A DNA stretch of 64,000 bases from Gorsachius magnificus (GCA_034008185.1 CM067109.1:39526885-39590884); one strand, 5' to 3'; counted from the first letter of the stretch, positions 23,501-36,731 are shown. Made by a program: numbers and translations. The notes: generated by a model not told the origin, from the letters alone.

Positions 23501-26500
23501 GGCAGAAGTGTGTTTTTGATTCTGGTAACCACATCATCAGACAACATAAAGTACACCTGCAGAAAAAGCAAATCAAAAGCATGTTGTATTCTTTCTGGTA
23601 CTTCCTTACCCCTGCTTTATCTCACTTAAATGCTCTAGCCCTCTCTGTGAATCCATAAGAATGGACTGATTGCATAACTCAGACACTCAAACTCTGACTG
23701 TCAAATGCTTACAGCAGTCTCTACAAAGGACAATCCATAGGTAAGCTGTTGGGTGTTGGCCTTCTTACAAATCATTTTACATTAGTTACTGCCTGAACAA
23801 TGGGCATATTCATACAGTTTTTTTAGTGGGAAATTCACCCCAACAAAAAAAGAGCTGAATTCGATGGTTATTTCTTGTAAATAATTAATGGAGACTGTCC
23901 AGCAGCAGCAAAGACAAATTTCATCATCTTTTCTTCATGGAAATAAAGGCAGTAGCATGACAATCTTTACAGGAAAAAGAATAGATTACATTAAATTTTC
24001 AGTTGTATATGGGGAAATAACAGGAAAGATTTAAGTTACAAAGAAAACACATTGTCAAAAAATTCTAGAAGCAAAGAACTTTAGGTTCTGAAATATGGAG
24101 GAGCCTTACTCATTCCAGTTACAGGCATGAAGAAAAGCTGCGTGATAGGAACAGAGAATAAACCTCCATGCCTCAATGTGGACTTATTCTATGTGCCAAA
24201 GGGTAGTACACAAACAGCAATGTGGATATTTTTATGTCTGTACTGTCCAACCTTCATCTGAGTTCTTCTATAATGCACTTCTTATTTGGCACCCTTTCCT
24301 TCATTTTACTGCCCATTTTGCCTGTGGCCTGCTTACTTTGGCTGGCTATCCCTTTGGTCTTCTCTAGCGTCCTATGAACAGAGCACCCTTCTTTAGCCTA
24401 TAATAATCTAGTTGTGACTGCATACTTCATGGATCTCACTTTGAATCAAATTTCATGGAGAATATAGTGAAAGATACAATGAGTGACTTTTTGCATAATG
24501 TTACTGGATATTTAGTACTTTCAGAAAAGGTGATCACAAAGGATAGGTGAACTTTCCATCACTGTATTTTTGTTTTCCAAAGGCATACCGGTTTCCTGTG
24601 GTTGTTACAGTTGACCAGAAGGTATGTAAATTCTGCTGTGCTTGCAACACCTTAATACAGTCAGGGTATCAACGTTTCAGGAGGGTGGCTGGGGGAGGAG
24701 GTAGTTGTATCCCTTTTTCCATTTCTTGTCACCCCCAATAACAATACGTGCAATGCACCCAACCATTAAGGTCTTCAAATATTTCAGCTTATCAGAGAGT
24801 ACAAGTACTTGAGCTTGCTCTTCTTGTGTACAAGCAAAATTCATTGTAGCAAAAGAAAAGATTGGTCTGGTGTTCTGTCCTTTATTTACCACAAAAATTT
24901 CCTTTTAAAATAAATTAATTTACTTGCATGCTCAAACATGAGCTGATAGATCTAACTCCTGCCCTACTTTTCGGATTGTGCTAGTTTCATGGAGTGAACA
25001 TCTTATATCATAAACTTTTCATGAATTGGACTTCCAGGATTATAACTGAGAAAAACACTAACTTATAAAGGTGTTCTTTCATGCATAAAGAGAAAGGTTT
25101 ATCCAGCTTGATCCTATTACAGTCTCTGTTAGCACAGCTTATACTATTACCATGGCAGTGCTCCCTAATACTTTTGCAGCTAAAATTCTGTCAGCATTTC
25201 TCCAACACTCATATTTTTGAACAACACCCACCTATTCCTTTATCTCTCTTAAACTTCATAAAAATAGGTGTTTTAAACAATTCTCTTTGTCTAAACAAGG
25301 CACATAGATAACTGTAGTTGTGTGAGATTGCATTACGTACATTGAAAATGTGCAATAACATCAAAAGCATGTGAACAAAAGAATATAGTAGTGATGAACT
25401 TATTCCTTGGTTTTAAGAATGACGGCTTAGTGGAATAAATAAGTGTCTATTTCCATCAACTATCTGCATTTTTGTCTTACCACAAAATGTCCTCCCTAAA
25501 TCTAAAAAAAAGAAATGAGAGCCTAGGTTTATTCCACCTTGAAATAAAGCATTATTTTTGAAATAGTTTGTCTAGCAGAACTGAGGGATCTGATACTTCA
25601 GGACTAATCTGCAATCTGACCCCGTTCCTACAAAGCTGAACTTATCCTGTTATTTTAAACAGTGACAACAGTTTAATTTCAGAAGTATAGAATTACATCA
25701 AATAAAAGATTTCCTATTTTAGCAGTTGTTGCACTCTCCGAATCCCTCAAAAAGATCTGAATTTTATGGGTCTGCTTCACAGGATATGCAAAAAGCAAAC
25801 ATCGGTTAAGTAGCAAATGAGTTGACTTTTGCAATATGGAAACATGTCATCTTTCAAGTAAAATCTTGACTCCAGTGAAGCCAGTGGAAATTTTGTCTTT
25901 TTCTTTTCAGAGATGCCAGAATTACTCTCTGCATGGGAGCTTGCAACACTTAGACAACCCACTTTGAACCCTGTGCATCTTTAAAAAAAAGAGAAACACA
26001 CTGAAAAGGATTATTTTAATTTAGTGGACTTGCTTCTCTTCACCATGGATTTAGTGATGGTGTGCAGTTTACTCTGAACAGCTGTGTCAAAACAACAAAG
26101 CAAACAATTAACTACACTAAATTAATAGTAGGTAGCCCCTGAGAGGTTGAATTGGTCCATACATCATTGAAGATGGAGCTATGTTACTATATGTTTTGTC
26201 CACAAAAAAAAAAAAAAGGAAAAAGAAAAAAGTCTTGTTACCTTCAAGCATGAAACTATTCAGAAATGGTGAACTAAAATTCACCAACTGCATATGAAGA
26301 GAACTGAAAGAAACTTTATTTTTGTATACTTACTTTTTCTTTAAAATCTTAAAAATAGTGAGGTTTCTATAGCCAACCATAACTCTGGCCTTAAACCTTC
26401 ATCCACTTACCTAATGGGATAGTTTTTCAGTGTACCATGTTGTTCACAATATCTGCAATACTTTCTGTATTCTTGACTACTTATGTTGGAAATCTAGTTT

Positions 26501-27586
26501 GGCTCTAACTCAGACAGAAATGGTGATAATAGCCAGTGCTTTCCAATGGACATGAGTATCTAAAAATATGATGAATTTGCCTTGTCTGTTGTTGATGGGA
26601 TAGTTGATGGAATGGTTGAAGCAGGTTAGAAATTAAATTAATTCCACTGCAGCATGTTTACCAAACATGATCCCAGCACATTTAGCTTAAGTCACTCTGC
26701 AGTCAGAATGAAGTAAAGATTCAGCTCTAAGTGGCATGCGTACTTCGTCATCACTTGCCATAGCGTCATGATGCTGACCAGGAGGAAAAATGCAGGATAG
26801 ATATGGAGTAAAGTATGGAAATGCAGGTATCCACAATTGATGTACCAAAATGTAAGGAGCTAAAGTAGGAGGAGAGAGATGAGTGATGAATAGATCACGT
26901 CCACCCCAGGGAAATTAGATGTGGCAAGTAAATTTTCATTTCATAGGGACAACAATTACGTGTGTAGTTATATACAGGATTTTGGATCAGATGAGGTTAT
27001 TTATTTCATTTGTTTGCTTTTTCCTAACGATACTCTTGTTGAGGTTCTTTTCTTGTTGTTTATCCCTGGTTAGTGTTACATATGGTAGAATGACACAAAT
27101 TGAAAAAAAAAGAAGCAAATACAGCAAACAGAAGGGAAACGTCAAGTCAAGGGTATTAAATCTAAAATAGCAGCTGGCTGAGAGAACATTTGGCAAGGGG
27201 AAGAACAATGCCAGAGATATGCATCTTCATGCTGGGTCAGGATTACTTCATATACAACTGCACAAAATGTTTTACTATTTCCTTTAAGTCAGTAAGGCAT
27301 TGAAAAGCCATCCAGCAGTCCAGGGACATGTGCTATTTCTATGCAATGTCAGAATAGGTGGTTAACAACGAGCAATGTCACTGGATTTCCATGTACAAAG
27401 ACAAACAAAAAGAATATATGGAAGAATTCCTCTACCTTATAAATGTTGGGCACCTACACTGGCACTACTCTGTGTTCTTGCCAACAAAAGAATAATACAT
27501 TTTATAGTTACTCCATATGGCCTGAAATTCCTTGAAGGTATTTCTCTTGCAGTTAACACCACCCTGACCTATTTTCTTTCTGGATC
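20561..27586. other. Long AT-rich interval, no gene seen
   Basis: About 7 kb with no recognisable exon, RNA gene or mobile element. It includes A-rich runs (for example near 26204-26232). Confidence 0.4.
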
Positions 27587-27634
27587 TGCTGACTGTACTC
27601 CCAGCCTTCTTGCTGACTGTACTCCCAGCCTTCT
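27587..27634 (+). repeat. Perfect 24-bp tandem duplication
   Basis: The unit TGCTGACTGTACTCCCAGCC plus TTCT occurs twice head to tail with no mismatch (27587-27610 and 27611-27634). Identity between copies suggests a recent slippage or duplication event. It is not part of a longer satellite. Confidence 0.9.
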
Positions 27635-30600
27635 TACATGCCATAATCAAGTTCTCATCCACTCACACTAGACCCACTATAATCCCTCTCCCGAATGTTT
27701 TCTATTTTTCTCTATTCATTGTGCCTTCATTTTCTGCTTTCAGGATTCTCTCCACTTTCATGTTCCAACCAGTGTTTGGAAAGATTTTGTGAAGTCAGAG
27801 TGTTTAATCTTGACAGGTGCTGAGACCACAAATTCCCCTGCTTTCCTTAAGTGGGGTGGCTTCAAAGGGAGATGTGGGGTTCTGGCGCCTGTCAATGTCA
27901 GATCACAGTTACACTTGTTTTGTCTATTTTATCCTTAAAATTCACAAATCCTTCTCAGTCAATTCACAATTACCTCCATGATCTCCAATGTTTGAATTTT
28001 CGCTTGCAATTTACTTTTGCTGATATCATCCTTAAGGGAAAGAACTGACCTCAGGCTCTTAGGTCTGGTTCTAAACTTGGCCTTCTCATACTTCACCTTT
28101 ACTAGATACACAAAAAGCAATAGCTGGCAAAAGTACCTTCGGTTTTGTGGCTGGCCAGGAGACAGCCTGTTTTGGCAGGTGGATATTTGGCTAGGATGAT
28201 CAATGAGCTCGTGAGCCTCCCGGCTTCACTATTGCAGTGTACCATATCAGACCCAGAGTAATTTCCCACAGGGTGAAGGATGTGACAGCCCATTGCTGTA
28301 CAAATTCTCATAGTACAGATATGGCATCTGATCCAGTAGATTTCTGGGTTAAACTCCAAATTCTCAACGAAGATTCTCTGAGGCATTCAATTTGGATTTG
28401 GCAATCACATAAAGGGATGTGGGGGGAGGCAGGCTGAATAGCTTGATCCTCATGTTGATCCAGTGCCAGCTCCCAAACAATTTAAAGCCACCGAAAGGCA
28501 TTTCTAAACTACATAAGCTGCTAGCAGGTCCAGAGGAAGCATCTGCCAGGTTAGCACATCCCAGTGCAGATGTACCTTGATTATGCAGCTCCTAGTTCTT
28601 GCATTTGTATAGGTAGGACAAATTTTATGTAAGAAGGCAGCTAGAGTCAACATAAGGCTTCCTTGGAAATTAGGAAATTCTGTTCTGGCAGCTGACAAAT
28701 TTCAGGCCCCTTTTTAATCCTCTCATATGGCAAATAGACTAGAAGAAGGAGAGAAGATATAAATTCACATCATCATTTTCCAAGCTCTCAACAGGCTAAG
28801 TATTCTGGAGTTGTCCTCATTATGCAGGCACACCACAATAACAACAAATGTCTAGAACAATGGAGTTGTCACTAAGCACAGAGGCTGGTACTTCCATGGT
28901 GGCCCATGGGTGGGGAACATGCTGCCAAGAGAGATTCAAATAAATTTGTTTTCTTCTGGAGAAAAAAAAATGGAACCTGTTTCTTTGCCAGTTCAAATAA
29001 CAATAATATCTCAAGGGAAAAGACACAGAATAATGAGGAGGAGAAAAGGAAATGTCTGGAGAAAAGAGAAAAATAACTCTAGTGTAGTACACAGTACTAA
29101 GAGGACAAATACAAAGAAAATATGAATACTAAGTAAGATGTGTTATCATTGGCTACTATTATGATCCTTATTGACATATTGTAAGGAAGAAAATGAAAGA
29201 ACAGAGATGGAATCTCCATGGGTGTAAATCAGCATCATTCTTCCTTGACTGCAAAAAGCTATGACAATTTAGAACAGCTGTTATTTGGCCCTTATTGGTT
29301 TTTACATTTTTTTTTTTTCTGGTTTTATTTTTGTAAATTACAGTGATGATCATGGGACAGAGGATGGATCAGGAGTATGAGCTGTGAACCCCATGGGACA
29401 CATCTGCTGGTTTGAGTTTTCGAACTCATTTGAATGTTTAATGCAATGCTATTTGAATAACTAACAAAGTTTTCTTTGGCAGAAACCCTATTTGGTATCA
29501 GAACAACTAAACGATGACTTCAAATGATAATTACCAAATTGTGTTATTGCTGGTTCATAATTGCATGTTTGAGTATTGGGAGAGGGAGAAATTAAATTCT
29601 GTATCATTGACCATGTTAGGAGAACCGGTGTATTCTGAGTTCAGAGGGAGTTAGTTTAGACTTCAATTCAGCTTTTGCTTTGAAAATATGCTTTCTTCCT
29701 TATGGAGAAAACCATGATGTTTCTTAATTAGGTTTTGGTCTGGTTTGCCCACAGTTCTTATCTGCTTGTCAAGGATATTTACAAAGAGTACCACAATCCA
29801 ATACTCCTTTATAATTGTGATTCTTTTACAAATGATTTATTGCAGACAAATAGGAGTACATATTACTTAATAGCGATGGCAGAGTTGTAGAAAAAAGAAC
29901 ATAAATTGTTTCTTTTTTAGTTCATAGTACTTTAAATAGCTATGTGCTAGACATCAGAGATAGCAAACAGATAAATAATTACAACAGTGAAAGAAAACAA
30001 CAGTGAAATACAACATAGCATAGCCAAAGGAAAAAGCTGTCTGAAATAAGCTTGTTTGTAACTGCCTCTGTACAAGGGTAAGAAAAACAGGCATTCCCTA
30101 TACAGTCATCAAGCAGTCTGGTTAAGTCAGTTTGAAGATTAACAAAACAACTCAACTCACCCACTAGGAATGTATAATACCATGTAAAAATCTTTAATTC
30201 GAAATGTTAATTATGGTAAAAGAAAGCATGATTCTCCTGTCCTTCTCTTTGCTCACATTACTATTTCAGATCTTATACACAGAATTTCAGGCAGGGAGGT
30301 AGTTTTAGTAAGCTCTGGTGAGCACAGACTTGCTAAATAAGAAGTCATGTGAATGGGAATTTTTTTTCTAAATGTGAACTCTAATGTTCAGAAGCATCTT
30401 GTCAGCCACTGAGGAGGTGAAAACCCTCAAAACCTGATCGCAGAAATGAGACTTCCTTTTCTTTGATGTTACAGGCAAACTGGCTGTTTTCCAGGACAAA
30501 GCAGCACCTTTAGTGAATGTGGCCATAGCCTCCCATCAACACTCATCCACAAAATGCCTGTACTCAACTTCTATGCAACCATTCATTTGTTATCATCCAT

Positions 30601-30695
30601 CTCAATATATTGAAATTCTGTTACTATTTCTACCCAAAGTAGTGCCTTTGATCTTGACAGGAGTATTTTGAGAGGTTGTTTAGGAAGGCATCACG
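27635..30695. other. AT-rich interval, no gene seen
   Basis: No supported coding or RNA feature. A T-rich run lies near 29308-29320. Confidence 0.4.
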
Positions 30696-30752
30696 ACGAG
30701 AGTGGTGTGTAGTGACGAGAGTGGTGTGTAGTGATGAGAGTGGTGTGTAACT
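30696..30752 (+). repeat. Three-copy 19-bp tandem repeat
   Basis: Three consecutive copies of ACGAGAGTGGTGTGTAGTG. The first two are identical, and the third carries ATG for ACG and a changed end. This is a short minisatellite, potentially variable in copy number between individuals. Confidence 0.9.
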
Positions 30753-32394
30753 GTGTAGTGTGGCCACTGTTAGCACCCTTACTTTTATAAGGAGCAAAGC
30801 ACAGCACTGTTCAGTCTCGTTTGTTGAGCTAACCCAACAGATAAATCCTGCCTTCTAAGTGATTCACAGAGAACTAAGAGGGATAAAGAATTGGCATTTA
30901 CTTCCAAGGACTCATTTTCAGGGCTAGTTTCAGCTACCACTCTGACAAGTTCCTTTAATATAGATAGATATGCAGATAGCTCTGTGTGTCCACATGCATC
31001 TATGTGTCTGCATGAGTTGTCTGAGATCCAATGGGATATGAAAACAGAAAACAGCCACCTCTCTAACTGCTTAGAAACTCCTCTCTTGTCTCTGTGGCCC
31101 CCATGTTGCCTCCACCAAGAATTACTGCAAAACTCTTCATTTCAGCAGAGAAGTACCAGGCCCCAATATAGGCATTCGGTCAACTCCCAAAGTTGAAGCT
31201 TTTCTGTCCCAACTTTTTAATGAGAAATATTCCTCCTTTCTCACATAGAGATTTATTATGAAGTAGTCTAGAAGTCTTAGTTGCCTTCCTTTTAGGCCTT
31301 TATCACACAGTCAACTGGTTTCCAGACATTTCTCCAGACTTTTTTTTTCATATCATTATTTTAGCAATTACTTGTCTGAAATGTCTGGCTTTGACCTAAT
31401 TCAGGAGCTGGAGCCTTCTGCCAAGAAATTGACAATAAGCGTGGACTTAAAATTTCTCAGAATAATCTTATTAATGGGGGCATCTTCAAAACAGTTGAAT
31501 TAGTAGTGATGTATCAGTTATAGTTGTAAACTTTTTCATTAATTCATAGGGTTGCTCTGATTAGAATTCACTTCTAGTTCTCACAGTAAGTTTACGGTGG
31601 TACGGATTTTGCTTAAGGCTCAAGTGAAACATAGTATTTGGTCTTAATCCAATTTAATGTGTTGCCCAGTCAGGATTTCCTCTAATGACTCATTCATACG
31701 CCTACTGAATTTAAAAGGATATGTGTAAATCGATGTGGAACTTAAACTCCAAGACTTTTGGCTTTTTATCTTATCTCTAAATTGGCACCGTAAAACATCT
31801 TTATATTCTAATCACATAAAAAAAGGGTTCTTCCTCTTTTCCTTGTTTTTCTTGGCTAATGAGGTCATGTCAAAGAATGCAGGTCACGCATACAGGACAG
31901 GACGAAAGCAGAGTGTAATTCTGGACAACCAACTGCACATGTATTCCCAGTATAAAACAGTAGCCAAGTAATCCCACAAGCAAGCTAAAATACTGTAAGC
32001 TAACGCAGGAACTGGTGGGGTTCAGCTACTTTGTGGGATCTGCTTCTGTGCACGCTCTGCCTTCTGATGAGTGCAAGCTCACTTGCTCCTTAACAAGAGC
32101 ACATTCCCTTAGCAAGTGATCCAACTTCAGCACAGGACAGAGAAGGAGCTACACCAAGGCAGTTATGGAGCAGGGGATGTAATCCACTACTTCAAAGTCC
32201 ATCTTACCTTGTGGAAACTTGTTTATGTGGCCATATCCAGAGATGATCTTTGTACATGTAGCAGAGGAATAACAGATAGAAAAAAGAAGACATTTCACCC
32301 CCTGTAATTTGTTCTGAGGACCACACTCAAAAACTTTCTAATTTGCCAACATTAATTTTCAGAATGAAAATCTGTGACATCATATTTCATGAAT
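30753..32394. other. AT-rich interval, no gene seen
   Basis: The 101-codon frame at 30891-31196 (plus) is unassigned. No repeat was recognised. Confidence 0.4.
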
Positions 32395-32800
32395 TCAAAG
32401 GTGTGGGCTTGTATTATTGTCAAAAGCTCAGGGAATTAAAACAAATCCTTTGCAATCTATCCAAAAAAATTCTGACAGGAGGCTTGAAAATATGCTGGAA
32501 ATACATGAATGGTAAGAAAATCTATGAAAAATGAGAGCTGCTTATTTACAGCAGGCAAAGGCCAAACTAAAGCCAGCATCAAAGTTTCAAAACTCAAGTC
32601 GTCGAATGAGAAGCTGGACTAAGGATACATAATTTAACAGTGAAGCTAATCGTCTGTTACAACGACGTTGTTAGGAGTGTAGTGATCAGGATTAGATCAC
32701 TTTCTGAAAAACATTCTCTAGTTCAACCAGGAATTATAGGGCTTTATGCCAGAAGCTAGAGTAGCTGATTATGGTAATTGTCCCTGACCTTTTCATCCAG
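32395..32800 (+). mobile_element. Ancient CR1-type LINE, 3' end fragment
   Basis: The 3' half keeps the order expected for an old CR1 3' end. It starts with AATTTAACAGTGAAGCTAAT (32632-32651) and TCTAGTTCAACCAGGAATTA (32717-32736). A degraded GGGCTTTATGCCAGAAGC follows, then GCTGATTATGGTAATTGTCC (32764-32783) ending in a CCTGACCTT block. The 5' half, from about 32395, is more decayed. There is no open ORF2. It resembles the relic at 5640-6050 and, like it, is much more diverged than the CR1 copies in the right third of the window. Confidence 0.55.
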
Positions 32801-35560
32801 TAATGGCATGTACTAGCTTTCCAACCATATGTATTACGTTCAGTTCTTCTGCACAGTTGTGCTGAATGTGTGAGCAGGACCTTGGACACCATTATGAAAT
32901 TTTCTATGTGATTTGCCTAACAGAATAGACCAAATCAATATGCATTTAATATGCAATATGCAAGCCCAGGCTTGAGACTCCTCTCCCCTCATGCCAGTTA
33001 CCCCATTGTGGGCTAGCGGGTCAGATTCAGACATTATAAACGCTGAAAACAGTACAAAAACACAGCAGAGGACCAATTTGTTTTTACTGCAGTCTCAGGT
33101 ACACAGTCTCACAGTTCCTTCAGATGTAACAATTTCATGAATTTAAGATGGTAGTCTTATTCATCAGCACATGTGCGGTACAGTTTGCCATAACCAAAGC
33201 AAAACACTAAGTCAGTACTTCTGACAGCCTGTGCAATGTTGTCTTTGTTCTCAGTCTGGCAGAATCATGCTTATCCCTATATTTGCTATATTTTTACACG
33301 CTTTGCAGAATGAAAATGTTTTTTTTCCAAATTGAGTAAAATATTTGATATATTGTAGGGCAAACTGAAGGTAGGAAAAACTAAGAAAGATGTTTTTGAA
33401 AGTCAGATGCAAGCTTGACTTGATCTGTGTCCCTTTTATCTCTACTCAGAATCTGGAGGTGAAGATAGGAACCATGCACCTGGTTTGGGGTCATTTTGAA
33501 ATGAGTACATAAATTCTGTCGTGCTCTAAAATAGTAGTTATTCTTACTGGTCCTCAAAGCTGAACGGTTTTGTTGTTGTTTTTTTTTTTTTAAAGTGAAC
33601 TTCTAAGTGCCCCAATGACTGTTTTGAATGACTGTGAGTCACCGTGGATCATCATATGACCGAGTTAAAGCTTGTTCTTTGTTATTTCAGGAGATACACT
33701 TACTCCATAATTGCTAGGTTTTGCTTAACATGATACTGTTGGTGATGTTTCTTGGTGGAGATATCACACGTCAGCAGTCCTAGGTCATCTGGAAGTCCAC
33801 AGACTGCCTTTATATATGAAGTACTTTAAAAACCCTACAACATTACTGACTGTTTAAGTTACCTGTACAGCAGAACACTGATCCCCAACCTTGCTGCTCT
33901 GAAAAAAATGGCAACACACTGTACCTTAGTGGACTCACCTCTTCCAGGCTCCTGCTGCCTCCTTTCTGGTCCTGCCCACCTTTTCCATCACCGGACTGTT
34001 CTGCATTTCCAGGAGCAAGTATAGAGGCACTAGAGTTGGTCCTGCACAGGAGCAGAAAAGCTTTGTGCCTTAACTAAAACGTGGCCATGTCTTCATGAGC
34101 AGTATCATCAAGGACCACACTTTTAAATCTGTCTCATGGTCATCTCTTAGCAGAGTTTCAAGAGTAATGGAGGGTTTTCTTTCATATTAATTAACATCGA
34201 TGGATGTGATCACTGATGGATGCGATCACTGATGGATGCTGTGATTGCTGCTGGCTGCCCTTGATGAGGGCCACAGAATTCAGTTTTGCAAGTGCTGCTA
34301 GCCCAAGGAAGATCTGCCTTTTGCCATGTGCATCCAACCATACGCTGTGCAGTTTTGACACAAATACCAGCCTCAGCTTCATCAAGTAGGAATACTGAGG
34401 TTCAACAAACCTGGAGAAACGTATTAGAAAAACAATGTGCAACACATTTTCAAACCGCTGTACTCCATTGGGAATAGGATTACCAATGAGAAGTTGTTTC
34501 TACTTCAGCAAAATTTTGTATCTGCGCACACAGTAAAAAGAGAGCTAGTGTTCTGTGATTTTATATTAGACAAAAAATAATGATGGTGCCATGTAACTGG
34601 CAGTAAAATTTCATCCTGAAATTCTTACAAGAACTGAAGTTGTACATCATAATTCAGTTTTTGTACAGCCATGTAGCCTAATCAGCACTTCTTATTCAAA
34701 CAGTATTTCCAGCAATGAGTTCAGGAGTAGGTATATAAACAGGGTTATCAGCTCTAATTGAGATTCTATCGTATATAACACATACAATGACACTTGGCAA
34801 GCTTTTATCTTACAAGCTGTATTTGCATATGGATGGTATTTATAGCCTCTAAATTAAAATAAGATTTTTTTGGTTTTGGTTTTTCATCAATGCTGTTCGT
34901 CAAGCAGGCCATACTCCTATATGACATTGTGTTCTGGAGCTGACCTGCATTCCTTTCAAACCATTTAATTGCACACAGCTGACCAACATTCCTGTATAAA
35001 ACCACCTAATCAAATGCATTACAAATACCCCAAATGGTTACTTAATCTCCATATATGTACAAGTGTGAAACGTGCAGTATTCAAATAGGCCCTTTCATAA
35101 AAGCAAATGACATAAAAGCAAAAGATGTTTCCAAAGTAAACCTTTCCCCGCCCCCCCACCCCCCACTCAATCAGCACAGACGTTTTTAAGGTGGTTGAGA
35201 TAGTATTGCTCCACATTGTTGGCCTTGCCCATGACACTGTAAATCATATGCAAGCTTGTTTTCTACACATCTTAAAAATGTGATTTAAGAAGAAAGAAAT
35301 GTAACAGCTTTCTGGGCAAGTATGTCAAACGAGCTGCAAAATATTTGAAAACTCATGATGCTGCAGCACCTAGGTAGCCCAAGCAACATATCACAAAGGG
35401 CTGCATTTCCTTTCGCCTCCGAGTCGCTGGGTCCAGGTGGAAAGCTTCTCAAGGTTGTTACCGTCTGATGACTGCGTCTCATGATTAAGCAGAACGAGTT
35501 ATTTTTTTATGTCCAGTAGCCACACTTGGATCAGCACTTTCACTAGAAATCCCTATAGGA
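32801..35560. other. AT-rich interval, no gene seen
   Basis: No supported exon or RNA gene. It holds the short tandem repeat at 34199-34246 and a C-rich run near 35147-35166. CpG density begins to rise only towards the right end. Confidence 0.4.
34199..34246 (+). repeat. 16-bp tandem repeat, two copies plus a degraded third
   Basis: GATGGATGTGATCACT is followed by GATGGATGCGATCACT (one substitution) and a degraded third copy GATGGATGCTGTGATT. Confidence 0.85.
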
Positions 35561-36019
35561 AGGACAGAGATCCGCTGAGCTGGAGGCTGAGCTGTTTTCC
35601 CCATTTCCAGAGATACTCGCCCAGAGCAGCGCTGCGCGCTGACTGATGTGGGCATACTTGCGGTACTGCTGAGCGTGCGCTATTTGTTCTGCGGGCAATA
35701 GTCTTCCGAAATGCCAAAGTAGCATAAATTCACTTTAATTTCGTACATGCATCTTTTGGGGTTTTGCCGTGTTTCTCTGACGAAAACGAAACCTGAGGAA
35801 GTTCTGTGTCTGGAACGTAAAAGCACACAAAAGCAGGGGGAGATGGAAGGGCATGTACCGGGATACGTTTAAGAGACAAGATGGAAAATGTGCCTGCGAA
35901 CAGTAAGGGGGAAAAATGAAAGCAAGCTGTCAATGCTGTGAGAGCACGGCCCAGAACGGGCTGAATCGTCACAAAGAGGAAAACCAGCCGAAGGTTCGCT
36001 TTCCTGCTGCTCTCCTGTA
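35561..36019. other. CpG-island shore
   Basis: CpG dinucleotides become noticeably more frequent (for example around 35625-35700) without reaching island density. This is the left shoulder of the island at 36,020. No coding exon was recognised. Confidence 0.5.
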
Positions 36020-36331
36020 CCGCCGGCTGCCCCGGTGCCAGGGTGTCGCTCGGACCCACCCGTGCGGGGGACTCTTCTCCCCACGCAGCCCCAGCGGCGG
36101 CCGAGGAGCGGCGGGAGGGCGTTTCGGGCGGGCGGCCCGGGCGCTCGGGGCGGCTGGGTGCGGGCGCACCGCGGGCAGCCCTGCCGGCCTTCCGCGCTGC
36201 AGCGCACCGCGCAGGTTTCTGCCCCACGGCGGGTGAGACCCGCGCGACGGGAAGGCGTCCCCGCGTGCCGCCGGCCTCCGCCCGCGCGAACCGGCGGGGG
36301 CAGAGGCGCCTTCCAGGTTTTGGGGCAGACC

Positions 36332-36387
36332 AAAAAGGAAAAAAAAAAAATAAAAAAAAAAAAAATAAAAATAATAATAATAAAAAA
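36332..36387 (+). repeat. A-rich tract inside the CpG island
   Basis: Runs of 12 and 14 A separated by single T are followed by AAT triplets and AAAAAA, then CCCCAACCCAACCC. It splits the island into two parts. The abrupt composition change suggests either slippage expansion or a poly(A)-type insertion. Confidence 0.85.
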
Positions 36388-36705
36388 CCCCAACCCAACC
36401 CAAACTCACCAAGTTTTTATTTTAAACAGATGTGAGCGAACCGAGCTCAGCATTTTCAGGTATTTTTAGCGCGGCGCAGCGCCACGCGCTTCGCCGCGGG
36501 CCCCGCTTTGCACGTGCGCGGAGCCCGCGCGGGCCGGCGGGGGCGGGGGGGAGGCACCCACGGCGGCCGCGGGGCTCCCGGCGGGGCAGCGCGGCCCCCG
36601 CGCCCCCGCGCCCCGGCCTCCCCGCCCCCGCGCCGCCAGCCGCGGCCCCCGAACCCCTCCGCGGGGGCCCCTCCCCCCCCCCCGCCCCGGTACCGCCCGC
36701 CATCG

Positions 36706-36731
36706 CCCCCCCAACCCCCACCCCCACCCCC
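36706..36731 (-). promoter_or_regulatory. Canonical G-quadruplex-capable tract (minus strand)
   Basis: The plus strand carries four C-runs of 7, 5, 5 and 5 with spacers of 2, 1 and 1 bases. The minus strand therefore has four G-runs with very short loops, a canonical quadruplex pattern. It sits about 10 bp left of the E-box and about 110 bp left of the candidate splice donor. Confidence 0.65.

Noticed and set aside
24583..24621. 39-bp mini-exon candidate between TTTTCCAAAG and GTATGT
   Set aside because: The splice-site pattern is acceptable, but the product (AYRFPVVVTVDQK) is too short to recognise and no neighbouring exon was found.
25866..25895. Fragment resembling a dispersed amniote repeat (CCAGTGAAGCCAGTGGAAAT)
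   Set aside because: Too short and too diverged to call; low-complexity similarity cannot be excluded.
30696..30752. Tandem units as a CRISPR-like array
   Set aside because: Units are directly adjacent without spacers, in a vertebrate genome. It is a minisatellite.
36388..36402. CCCAA repeats as an interstitial telomere
   Set aside because: The unit is CCCAA, not CCCTAA, and only about three units are present next to an A-rich tract.
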